From: Sphingobacteriales bacterium
GTDB lineage: Bacteria; Bacteroidota; Bacteroidia; Chitinophagales; Chitinophagaceae
Length of the DNA stretch: 64,000 nt
Direction: 5' to 3'
NCBI GenBank assembly: GCA_016192105.1
Contig: JACPUV010000023.1
Span: forward strand, 116,209-180,208
How positions within the stretch are numbered: position 1 is the first letter of the stretch; the number at the start of each line of letters is the position of its first letter. The notes beneath the pieces are model-generated. The model made no database searches. It was not told the origin of the DNA and saw only the letters and a list, made by a program, of their open reading frames with translations. Made by a program: the position numbers and the translations under genes. Shown in pieces: positions 54,858-63,878 of this stretch.

Positions 54858-57161
54858 TTAAGTGGCAAAATTCAATTCAACAAATGTTCCTTCTCCCCGG
54901 ATGGAGCGGAGGCGAAACTCGGCACCAATTTGTTTCGCCCTTGCCTCCATGTTTCTTACACCGTTGCCAGCCTTATAATTATTCACATCAAATCCTTCGC
55001 CATCGTCTTTAATTTTCATGCTCATATTCCCGTTGCACTCCTGCTCAAATGTTACCCTGAGTGATTTACAATTGCTGTATTTGGCGGCATTGTTTACAGC
55101 TTCCTTAAAAATAAGGAAAACATTTTTTCTTTTTTCTGTACTCAACTCAACCTGCTCTATCTTGCTGGCGGTTTCAAAGTAAAGACTAATTTGCCGCGGT
55201 TCACAAATTTCTGCTGCCCATTCTTTCATGCGTGACAGCACACTTTCCACGCTATCGTTGCGGGGATTAATGGCCCATACCATATCACTTATATTTTCCA
55301 TCATATTGGCTGAGTAGCCCTTAATATGTGCTAATTGTTTTTTCAGCAGGGTGTCATTGCCCTCCCTGTCAAGCAAAACTTTGCTGATAATATTGATGGT
55401 GCTTAATGTGGAGCCTAAATCATCGTGAAGGTCCCGTGCAATTTGCTTTCTCAGGCTTTCCTCCACAAAATACTTTGTAATTTTCTTTGAACAGGTTTCG
55501 GAAATTTTTTGCAATATCTCTAAGTGCCTTTTTGTAAAAAATCCCTTACGACTATGTTCGGAGTCAATAACACCTACTAATTTCCCATATGAAATAATGG
55601 GCACAGTGATTTCAGAACGACGGGCTTCATCATCTACCAAATAGCGGGCGTCTTTTTTTGTATCATAGATGATTTCAGGTTTCAGCGATTGAGCCACAGC
55701 CCCGACAATGCCTTTACCAACGGGAATCTCCAGCAAATTGGATATTTCATAGCCCTTGGGGTTTTTGGGGCCAAAGGCAGCTTTTTGCACCAGCATATTG
55801 CGGTTTTCGTCGTAGCCATAAATAACACAATCTTCAAACTTTAACCGGGATATACAGTTTTTAGCTATATCCCAAAACACATCATCTACTGTATTCTGGT
55901 TATATAAGGAGGTGGCGAAATAATTCAATACTTTTTCTTTCTCTATTTTTCTCCGGTAGTTGTTGATCCATGCAATAAAAACAAGAATTATTGCAGCTAA
56001 AATGCCAGAGATAAACCACCATTTGGTAAGCCTGTTCTCTGATTTCAAAAAAGCAATTTCCTGCTCTTTTTTTTCGCTTTCATATTTTTCCTTCAGCGCA
56101 TTTGTTTTTTCCAATTGTTCCGCTACATTAACGGTGTCTTTCAGCGCAGCATATTGCTGAAGGGATTGATACGCCTTTTTCCAGTTGCCGGCTTTTTCAT
56201 ACATCGCAGCCAGCTCATACGAAATATCCATTTGGTAATTGACCATTTCCAGCGTATCGCTAATCATCCATGCTTTTGTCAGGTAGCTTTCCGCTTCTTT
56301 AAACCGGCTTAATTTGGAAAGTGTTTTACCCACGCAAAACGCTTCATAAGCTATATCTGCCCTGTTATTAAGTTTTTCAAACTGGTTATACGCATTTGTG
56401 TAATGAGTCAGCGCATTATTATACTGTTTCTTGGCGAGATAGCTTTCCGCAGAATGCTCTTCAATCATCGCCAGCTGGTAAGGTGTTCCCGATTTTTCCT
56501 TTGCTATGATAAGACATTTTTCAAGAATAGCAAGGCTACTGTCGGGATAGTTCATGTTGCGGTATAAAATGCTTAAACTTATACCCGTGTTTACATACCT
56601 TGTATAATCACCCTGTCTGGCAAAACCGTCTAATGCTTCCTTAAAATATGCGGCTGCTTTTGCCTTGTCTCCGGATTCCCTGTACACAATGGCAAGTTGC
56701 CTTTTAACATCCGTCTGAAGCGGAATACTTTTTATTTTACGGCTTAAAGAGTCCGCCCCGATCAGGTATTTAATGGCTTCATTAATTTTATACTGCTTAG
56801 TAAATACTTCGGCAAGGTTGATATCAACCCTTGTTATATCATACTCACTCTCCAGGGAAGAAAAAATGGCCCGTGATTTTTGAAGAAATATAATCGATGA
56901 ATCAAGTCGGCCTTTGTGCAGATATGCCCAGCCAATTGAATTGTAAGCATTGGCAATAGCACTTTTATTATCAGTTTTTACGGCTTCAGAAAGTGCCTCA
57001 CTGGCCATTATCATGGCAGAGTCAGCGTTTTTAAAGGACAAGGCAAATGCGGCGGTTGCCTTTTTAATTACAAGACTATCGTTGACCGGCTGCTTCTGGC
57101 CCTGGGCCGGAAAAAGAAATACAACGATATTTATTAATATAGCAGCCGTCCTATGAAGCAT
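54858..57161 (-). CDS. TPR-GAF sensor histidine kinase (HisKA_3 type)
   Basis: A 767-residue kinase. After the signal peptide (to about FPAQG) there are TPR repeats (about 30-345, AYNSIGWAYLHKGRLDSSI). A coiled segment and one transmembrane helix follow (about 383-403, KWWFISGILAAIILVFIAWI), then a GAF domain (about 410-565, KGIVGAVAQSLKPEIIYDTK). The HisKA_3 domain has phosphoacceptor His579 in ARDLHDDLGST, and the ATPase domain has the N box (FKEAVNNAAKYS) and G boxes (DDGEGFD, GNGVRNMEARA). It pairs with the LuxR-type regulator downstream. The signal is unknown. Confidence 0.93.
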   Translation of the reverse strand: MLHRTAAILINIVVFLFPAQGQKQPVNDSLVIKKATAAFALSFKNADSAMIMASEALSEAVKTDNKSAIANAYNSIGWAYLHKGRLDSSIIFLQKSRAIFSSLESEYDITRVDINLAEVFTKQYKINEAIKYLIGADSLSRKIKSIPLQTDVKRQLAIVYRESGDKAKAAAYFKEALDGFARQGDYTRYVNTGISLSILYRNMNYPDSSLAILEKCLIIAKEKSGTPYQLAMIEEHSAESYLAKKQYNNALTHYTNAYNQFEKLNNRADIAYEAFCVGKTLSKLSRFKEAESYLTKAWMISDTLEMVNYQMDISYELAAMYEKAGNWKKAYQSLQQYAALKDTVNVAEQLEKTNALKEKYESEKKEQEIAFLKSENRLTKWWFISGILAAIILVFIAWINNYRRKIEKEKVLNYFATSLYNQNTVDDVFWDIAKNCISRLKFEDCVIYGYDENRNMLVQKAAFGPKNPKGYEISNLLEIPVGKGIVGAVAQSLKPEIIYDTKKDARYLVDDEARRSEITVPIISYGKLVGVIDSEHSRKGFFTKRHLEILQKISETCSKKITKYFVEESLRKQIARDLHDDLGSTLSTINIISKVLLDREGNDTLLKKQLAHIKGYSANMMENISDMVWAINPRNDSVESVLSRMKEWAAEICEPRQISLYFETASKIEQVELSTEKRKNVFLIFKEAVNNAAKYSNCKSLRVTFEQECNGNMSMKIKDDGEGFDVNNYKAGNGVRNMEARAKQIGAEFRLRSIRGEGTFVELNFAT

Positions 57162-57279
57162 AGTATCCGTGTATATTTTCGCCTTGTTGGTTTTATTGCG
57201 TTGTAAATGTTCGGTCAGGTAAGGTAATATATAATCCTTATTTTACTAACACATGACAGGGATAAAATTTCGGGCTGGT

Positions 57280-57480
57280 TTAAAAAATTTGCCATCTGCA
57301 TAATATTAACCCAAATTGCCCGGCTTTCCGGCCACGAATCACTGCTATGGCATCGCCAAGATCGGGGTCCGGGCGAAATTCAATTTTCCAGCCGAAGAAA
57401 GTTGTAGTACCCGCAAATTTTCCCTGGCGAACTTTAGCCAAAGAAATAAATTTTTTTCTAACTGGCTTTGTTTCATACAT
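57280..57480 (-). CDS. Doubtful 66-residue open frame
   Basis: The only frame of note in the 529-base gap between the kinase and AraC genes. It reads MYETKPVRKKFISLAKVRQG and later FFGWKIEFRPDPDLGDAIAV, is rich in charged residues and has no signal or known motif. It has no clear promoter or ribosome site. It may be a small gene, a gene relic or chance. The rest of the gap contains only the stem-loop at 57571-57614. Confidence 0.2.
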   Translation of the reverse strand: MYETKPVRKKFISLAKVRQGKFAGTTTFFGWKIEFRPDPDLGDAIAVIRGRKAGQFGLILCRWQIF

Positions 57481-57570
57481 TTAACCAGGATGTTTCTATA
57501 ACTCGTACCCAAGGCCTATTTGGCCTTTTGTTGCTATATTGTTCTTAATTTTTTTAAGCAGTTTCCGTTT

Positions 57571-57614
57571 CGGGTTTTGGCCGGCGCCGGGTCCCCTGCC
57601 TGCAGCAAAACCCG
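57571..57614. promoter_or_regulatory. Stem-loop upstream of the AraC gene
   Basis: CGGGTTTTG (57571-57579) and CAAAACCCG (57606-57614) are perfect 9-base complements around a GC-rich 26-base loop, about 80 bases before the AraC coding frame. It could be an operator or a leader structure. Confidence 0.35.
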
Positions 57615-57690
57615 ACCCTAAGGTGCAATTGATTCAGCACCCGCTTAAAAATAACACCCGGAATAATAATGACCTGAAACACAAACCAAC

Positions 57691-58467
57691 TTGAAATTAA
57701 AGACTCAAAACAGGTACTACAAATTAGCCATTTTAGATGGGTTGGAATTGCTGGATGCGAAACAGCATACCCTTAGCTTCCCCTTTCATACCCACCCTAC
57801 TTTTAATATTACTTTAGTCCTTGAACAGATTTTTTCCACAAAGCTTTGTGACCGTTTTTTGCAGGCACCTGTTGGAACAATCGTTGTTACAAATCCCGAA
57901 GAGGTACATGCAACAATTTGTGATAATAAGATCGGTAGTTCTTTTTTTACCTTTTACGTATCCCCGGATGTATTAACAGAATTAAACGGTAACAAATCAG
58001 TGTTTTTTGAGGATAAAATTATAAGCGATACAACGCTGTTTCAGGAATTATTTATTTTGTCTCAGCATTTCAGCACCTCAGGCCCGGGTTTTGAAAATTG
58101 TTTATTAAAGGCTTTGAGAAGATTAGTAACGAGACATTCAGTCAGCCCTTTTGTCCCAACTAAAAGAAGTAGCCACTTTCAAAAACTTCTGGAAGAAGAA
58201 ACATTTGAAAAATTTTCTTTGGAATATACAGCCAGTAAATTCGGACTTGATAAATTTAAATTTCTCCGGCTATTTAAGCAGGAGACGGGATTAACACCCA
58301 ACAATTACATAATTTTGAAACGGATTGAAAAATGCAAGCAGCTGCTGAAAACACAAACCGATTTGCTTGATATAGCTATCCAAACAGGTTTTTACGATGC
58401 CACCCACCTTTGCAGGCATTTTAAAAAAATTACCGGTATCACCCCGCTTCACTATCACAAGGCATAA
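57691..58467 (+). CDS. AraC-family transcriptional regulator
   Basis: A 258-residue regulator. The N-terminal half is a cupin-like sensing domain (about 15-140, SFPFHTHPTFNITLVLEQIF, VGTIVVTNPEEVHATI). The C-terminal half (about 160-255) is the double HTH: EKFSLEYTASKFGLDKFKFL, then TGLTPNNYIILKRIEKCKQL and IAIQTGFYDATHLCRHFKKI, ending in TGITPLHYHK. No ATG lies in the frame upstream; the frame opens only at 57673, so TTG at 57691 is the most likely start. The following S41 gene is in the same direction with its own promoter and may be a target. Confidence 0.9.
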   Translation: MKLKTQNRYYKLAILDGLELLDAKQHTLSFPFHTHPTFNITLVLEQIFSTKLCDRFLQAPVGTIVVTNPEEVHATICDNKIGSSFFTFYVSPDVLTELNGNKSVFFEDKIISDTTLFQELFILSQHFSTSGPGFENCLLKALRRLVTRHSVSPFVPTKRSSHFQKLLEEETFEKFSLEYTASKFGLDKFKFLRLFKQETGLTPNNYIILKRIEKCKQLLKTQTDLLDIAIQTGFYDATHLCRHFKKITGITPLHYHKA

Positions 58468-58513
58468 TATTTAAGGCTGCAATATCTTACTATTAAAACA
58501 GGCCCTGGCTGTG

Positions 58514-58521
58514 TAGTTTTG
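58514..58521 (+). promoter_or_regulatory. -7 box of the S41 peptidase gene
   Basis: TAGTTTTG matches TAnnTTTG exactly and lies 27 bases upstream of the ATG at 58549, in the gap after the AraC gene. No clear TTTG is seen at -33, which fits activator control. Confidence 0.45.
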
Positions 58522-58548
58522 CCATACCCTCAAAAAACCGGGTCAAAA

Positions 58549-59814
58549 ATGAACACCTTATACACGCTTGTACTGTTCCTGCTCTTATCCCCTGCCTTAT
58601 CATCGGCCCAGGAAAAACAGTATTCCCCTGAACAGTATAAACAGGATTTCAATTATTTCTGGACAAGTATCAATGACGAGTATTGTTATTTTAATAAAAA
58701 GCAAACCGATTGGGACAAGGTAAAAGATTTGTATTCCCGCCTGATTGATACAGTACAAAGCAGGGGTGCTTTTGTGGCCGTTTTGGAAAAGGCTTTATAT
58801 GAACTCTACGACCACCACTGTAATTTTAATACCAATACCGATTTTTCAAGGAGACTGGTGCCCACCAGTACCGATGTGTGGGCTGACTATTTTAATGGAA
58901 AACCAGTAATTACTGAAGTGAGGAAAAATTCGGGAGCGGAAGCATGTGGTGTGCGTGCGGGAATGGAAGTCATTTCCATCAACAACGTTCCCGTAGAAAC
59001 TGCCGTTCAAACCTTTATGCCGCAATCCTTAAAGCAGCCGGACCCGGAAGCAAAAAATTTTTCCCTGCGATTATTGCTCGCCGGCAACCACATTCAACCA
59101 AGAAAATTCACCCTTAAATATGAAGATAAAGTGAGTGATTATTTCCCCGATCAATCGGGTATGCAACTGGAGCATATTACCTACGTCAATAAAATTGACA
59201 CTAAAATGTATGGGGATGTTGGCTACATCCGGATAAATAATTGCTTATTTGACAATGCCCTGGTAAGCGCATTTGACAGTGTAATGCATACCCTAAGCAA
59301 AAGCAAAGCCTTACTAGTAGATCTCCGGGAAACGCCCAGTGGTGGTAACTCGTCTGTGGCAAGGGCTATACTTGGCTGGTTCATCAACCAGGACCATTTT
59401 TACCAAAAGCATGAATATTACGCCGAGGAAAAAATGTACGGGATCAAGAGAAGCTGGGAAGAAATTGCTTCCCCAAGAAAAAATAAATATTATGGTAAGC
59501 CGCTGGTAATTTTAGTTAACCATTGGACGGGTAGCATTGCAGAAGGCATTACAATTGGTTTCGACGCATTTCACCGGCCCCATACAAAAATTATTGGCAC
59601 TACCATGGCCCGCTTAAACGGAGCCGTGTATTCATACGAAATGCCTAACACCAAAATCAAGTTTTCCTTTACGGCCGAGCGGTTATATCACGTAAACAAT
59701 TTACCCCGTGAGCAGTATGTACCTCAGGTATTAATTGATTTAGTGAACATAAAGCCGGTAGCGGGTACGGATATATTTATCTCAGCCGCCTTAAATTATC
59801 TAAAAAGGATATGA
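58549..59814 (+). CDS. S41-family peptidase-like protein with PDZ domain
   Basis: The ATG at 58549 (MNTLYTLVLFLLLSPALSSA) gives 421 residues with a signal peptide. A helical N-terminal domain (about 25-95) is followed by a PDZ-like part (about 105-190, ITEVRKNSGAEACGVRAGME, VISINNVPV) and the S41 protease domain (about 225-400, VGYIRINNCLF, KALLVDLRETPSGGNSSVA, LVNHWTGSIAEGITIGFDAF). The Ser of TGSIAEG is the expected nucleophile. The Lys that follows in CtpA-type enzymes (in GEKTFGKG) is not seen; here the region reads GTTMARLNGAVYS. So it is either a tricorn-type Ser-His enzyme or an inactive relative. Confidence 0.85.
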   Translation: MNTLYTLVLFLLLSPALSSAQEKQYSPEQYKQDFNYFWTSINDEYCYFNKKQTDWDKVKDLYSRLIDTVQSRGAFVAVLEKALYELYDHHCNFNTNTDFSRRLVPTSTDVWADYFNGKPVITEVRKNSGAEACGVRAGMEVISINNVPVETAVQTFMPQSLKQPDPEAKNFSLRLLLAGNHIQPRKFTLKYEDKVSDYFPDQSGMQLEHITYVNKIDTKMYGDVGYIRINNCLFDNALVSAFDSVMHTLSKSKALLVDLRETPSGGNSSVARAILGWFINQDHFYQKHEYYAEEKMYGIKRSWEEIASPRKNKYYGKPLVILVNHWTGSIAEGITIGFDAFHRPHTKIIGTTMARLNGAVYSYEMPNTKIKFSFTAERLYHVNNLPREQYVPQVLIDLVNIKPVAGTDIFISAALNYLKRI

Positions 59815-59916
59815 GGTCAGCGTTTTCCGGCTAAATTTCAATAAAACACACCCGGCAGTTTTAAAGGCGCTAAGTAAATCAAATAAAGGCTTTGCTCTTT
59901 CGACACATACAAAATA

Positions 59917-59951
59917 AAAAAGGGCCATACTATCAAAGTATAACCCTTTTA
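59917..59951. terminator. Bidirectional terminator
   Basis: AAAAGGG and ATACT (59919-59930 region) pair with AGTAT and CCCTTTT (59937-59950) around an ATCAA loop, with one two-base mismatch inside. T-runs follow on both strands. It serves the S41 gene on the plus strand and the RHS-lipoprotein pair on the minus strand. Confidence 0.7.
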
Positions 59952-60084
59952 CTTTTATATCTGCTCCCCCTGCTGAGGAAGATATATCTTTAAATATCAA
60001 TCATTTAAATCACAATTGATACCGTACTAAAACAAATCAAATCCATTGCTAAAATACGGCTTTTTTAGACATCCACTTTTACAA

Positions 60085-60687
60085 CTAATATTTCATCAGT
60101 AATTCCCAAAAAACAGTATCCTTTTTATCATATCTAATTAGTCCTTGTGATTTACTCCAATATATTTTTGTTATAAAATTACTTCTTCCATAGTAATTAC
60201 CTAAGTAGTCTTCACCGTGTATTACATAAACATCATCGTAATGGCCGTAACGAGTTTGCAAGGTTGAAGGCTTTTCTCTGTTCAAACTATCTATTTTAAT
60301 AGGGCTTAGATGGTAAAACCTAGAATCTCTGGCGGATAGCAAAATATTTATTTCGGCATGGCTGTTTTTATTTTTTTGTATCTGCACAAAATTGTTTTCT
60401 AAATAGCGGTGTTTCTCATCTAGATGATTCGGATCAGTATGCTTACAAAAAACTGATACTACCTCATGCTTAATTCCACTTATTGATTGAGCTTCCGGGT
60501 AAGCTAAAAACGTATCCTTTTTTAAAAGAAAAATTGTATCCACATGTTCTGTATTGGACTTAAATACAAGAGTCTCATTCCCACAATATGGCATCCATTT
60601 ATAGTCTTCTTCAGAAAGCCTGTTTGTCTGATCACAAGACATAAAAAAAGAAGTACAAAGAAGAAAAAAAACAAGCCGCTTTTTCAT
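60085..60687 (-). CDS. Lipoprotein downstream of RHS, candidate immunity protein
   Basis: The ATG at 60687 (MKKRLVFFLLCTSFFMSC, Cys18) gives 200 residues. The mature part is polar, rich in Tyr, Asp and Lys, with LVFKSNTEHVDTIFLLKKDT, EINILLSARDSRFYHL and GEDYLGNYYGRSNFITKIYW. I recognise no family. It starts 8 bases after the RHS stop, the standard place for the immunity protein of a polymorphic toxin. A lipoprotein would guard the cell envelope, which fits a lipase-like toxin. The assignment as immunity protein is an inference from position and localisation only. Confidence 0.6.
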   Translation of the reverse strand: MKKRLVFFLLCTSFFMSCDQTNRLSEEDYKWMPYCGNETLVFKSNTEHVDTIFLLKKDTFLAYPEAQSISGIKHEVVSVFCKHTDPNHLDEKHRYLENNFVQIQKNKNSHAEINILLSARDSRFYHLSPIKIDSLNREKPSTLQTRYGHYDDVYVIHGEDYLGNYYGRSNFITKIYWSKSQGLIRYDKKDTVFWELLMKY

Positions 60688-60695
60688 AAACTTTA

Positions 60696-63600
60696 TTATT
60701 CGTGTACATTTACTGTAATTCCTAATCTCCTCCAATAGGCTATTAAATCATTTAGCCATGTGTCTACTAAATGGCCGTGATATCCCCCACTGTGGCTTTC
60801 TCTTTCCATACCCCATTCTGTACCTTTTATTTTCTCATACTTTGAGTTACCAAAATTTCTAGCTTTCCATCCCCTTGAAGAAATACGATCACTTTTCGTT
60901 GAAAATTGTCGGCCTTTTACGCCGCCTGGATGAGTAATATCGCCGGGCTGATGAGGCGCTAAATAATCAACAAATTCTATCAAACCTCCATACTTTGAAT
61001 GCTTTGCTAATGCAGATGCGATTCCAGCTGCATATGCAGCGCCTTGGCTGTGACCAACTATTTTTATAGTTTCGCCTTCCGTAAGAGTTATTTCTCCAGA
61101 TTCAAGTTTTTTAATAAGTTCTACACCAGCTTTAGCGCCTTCTGTAAACCTTGCACTGGCTGTGGCTAGGGGGGTAAAAGAACCATTAGTATAATAGGTG
61201 TTTTGATCATCATAGGCATCCATATATGCATCATCAACCTTGCCCCAATATTCAAACGTTATACTGTTATTACGAGGTCCATCCGCATAAAACCCTCTGT
61301 CTGGTGCATAATGATTCGGGTTAGGAACAGTTTTCCAATTTTCCTTACTGCCAAATGATGTTGGTACTTGAATTGTTTTTTGACCTCCACCCATATTCAT
61401 ACGGCTGTTCAGATATTGATTTACCATAAACCCATTTGCAAAAATGAAAAGGTTGCCATCAATATCGATTGCATTGATTGGAGTGTTGCCCGCATAGTTG
61501 TATGGCGTCAGTCCATAATAAGCCTCAGAATAATTATCCATCACATGCCAACGACCTATTTGCTGATTATACATTCTCGCTCCGTAGTCTTGCCATTCGA
61601 GACCTGAACCATCTGTAAATTCTTTTGCTTGTAGTTCTTTAGCATTGTATTTCTTTTTGTTTTCAAGGTTTCTTAAGCTGAGTGCCTTTGAAGATATTCC
61701 GCTCATCACAAGCCCAAATGGATAATAGTGATTCTCTTCAATTAAAGGTCCCCGAATATGCGTGACCTGCAAATTATCAAAGTAAACTGGAATATTTGAT
61801 GTTTCGTTGCTAACATATACAAATAAATAGCCATTTTTATCAACGGAAATATTGTTACGAATATGTACCACAAATTCCTCATCTTCACCGACCTGTTCAA
61901 ACCCACTCCCGCTACTTACTAACTTTAATTGTTCATCTAGCAAAATCCAGTTTATAAAAGCCTTAGGTTTTGCCGGGTTATATCCATTTTGAGTACTAAG
62001 AAAGTTGCTTATCCCAGGAGAAAGTAACTCATTCTCGGTCATATAGTTATTGTCACCAAATTTGGGTGTCTGCCCAGCGATGCCAGAGGCTAATGATGCA
62101 ATAATATTATAAATAGCCGAATTGGGAGCTGAAGGTTCAGTGCCTTTATCGGCATCCCACCAACTACTTACGCGTAAATTAAACTTATCTCCTGCCATTA
62201 CTTTCAGCACAATATTTGGCCCAACATCCCAGTCCTCAAAATACGATCTGACCATGGCAACATTATCATTCGGCGTAGTATAGGTATCCAATGGGTAACC
62301 CGAAGGCAATGGACGTCTTGTCTCTTGAAGCCTTGAATAAAAAGCCTCCTCATTAGCGGCCTGGGCATCCTCCATGCTTGCAGGCGGATAAGAATCGGTA
62401 CGCAACTCATCAGTAAGAATAATTCTTACATTTCCCAAATGATCTTTTTCAAAATAATCATAGTACATTGTATCGGTGCGACCAGTGGTTTTAGGGCGTA
62501 TTCTCCCTTCCTCATGTGCAACAATTTGTAAGGTATCGTTAAGATACTCGAATCCAAGAAGATATAGCGTAGTTGAAATTTTAACTTGACTTACCGTACT
62601 ATCGATTGTCCTTTTTTGCAGTTTGTTGCCCAATGCATCATATGTATATTTTATAGTTCCTTTCCCTTGTATCCGGATGCTATCCGGCAGATTCAGGTGA
62701 TTATAAATAACCGAACTGATTCTCTTGTTATTGTCAGACTTCATGTTCCCATTCCCATCATAATAATAGTCCTGGCTGTTATTATTTGTATATTCCTTAA
62801 AGTCACCGAGCACGCTTGTCGTATCGTTTGCTTTGTCATTCACATAGCTTAAGCGATTACTGTTACTGAAGTAGCCATAGGCAAGGCTATCGATTGTAGA
62901 CGTGGATAAATGCTTAAACCCTTTTTGCACCATTGACAGAATATTGCCATTAGCATCATAGCTCAAATTTTTTACAGAAAAATCAATACCTGAAGAGGTG
63001 TTCCATGCATTACTGGTTAATTGTGTAAAATTCGCTTGCGAAATCCGGTTAACAGCATCATATGAAAAACCGTAAGCCCTTTGCTCACCATCTCCTTTGC
63101 TTCTCCATCTCATGCCAGCTATATTGCCATTGAGTTGCGATTGGCTAAATCCATAGTCATATGCAAGCTCAAATCCAAACCAATGGGTTTCATTATACCC
63201 TCTTTCATACGGTCTGTTCATGCTTTGAAGCCATCCTCTTATATTGTATAGGTAACCCATACTACCAACAACTTCTGACGTATATGTATTTTCTGAATAA
63301 CTTAGCCTCTTCCTTCCAAGTAATTTCTGGTTCAATCTCCCTAAGTCGTCATACGTATTCTCAGCTATTACGGTTTCTGGACTATTGCCAATCTTCTTAC
63401 TCACCTTCCTCAGAAGGCCTAATCCATTATATTCATTGGTAGTCAATATTTTATATTGTTGCGGATTTACACCACCTTTTCCATGACACAGCAAACTTCG
63501 TAATAATTTCCCGTCATAAGAATATTGATTTGTTATAGTGTCTTTCCCACCGCTTAAATTTGTACCCTGGACCTGTATAATACGGCCCCTGTCATCGTAA

Positions 63601-63872
63601 AAATTTACTGCATATAGATATGTGCCCGCAGAACCCACTACTTTAACTTTTGTTCCAGTTACAACGCCAGTAGTTTGATAATTTACAGCAACAGTCTGCG
63701 GGTATGGAAAAATAGAATTATCGGTTGGGTAAAAATAGGTGCTATTATTAGAGTAAGTACCGATAAACGAACTACTAAGCCCGCTGCCAGAGGCCCAACT
63801 ATAGTCGTCGTAATAAGTTTCACTTAATAATTCAAAATTATTTGCTGGATTGGGATAATTTGGAAAATCCGC
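60696..63872 (-). pseudogene. RHS/YD-repeat protein with lipase-like C-terminus, 5'-truncated
   Basis: The frame is open to a stop at 63873-63875 and has no start of its own except internal ones (a GTG at 63638 would give 980 residues). The conserved part reads through from FELLSETYYDDYSWASGSG and NFYDDRGRIIQVQGTNLSGG (both upstream or at that GTG), through YD repeats, to the RHS core YGARMYNQQIGRWHVMDN and GLTPYNYAGNTPINAIDIDG. The last about 235 residues are variable and carry GHSQG with Ser864 (counting from the GTG), a nucleophile elbow of lipase/alpha-beta hydrolases, and His954/His956. The N-terminus, including the signal peptide, is lost at the mobile-element junction. Confidence 0.85.
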
Positions 63873-63878
63873 TCAATC

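Noticed and set aside
59800..60000. 66-residue minus-strand open frame over the terminator region
   Set aside because: It crosses the bidirectional terminator and the end of the S41 gene and has no recognisable start signal or domain; only the terminator is supported in the 270-base gap.
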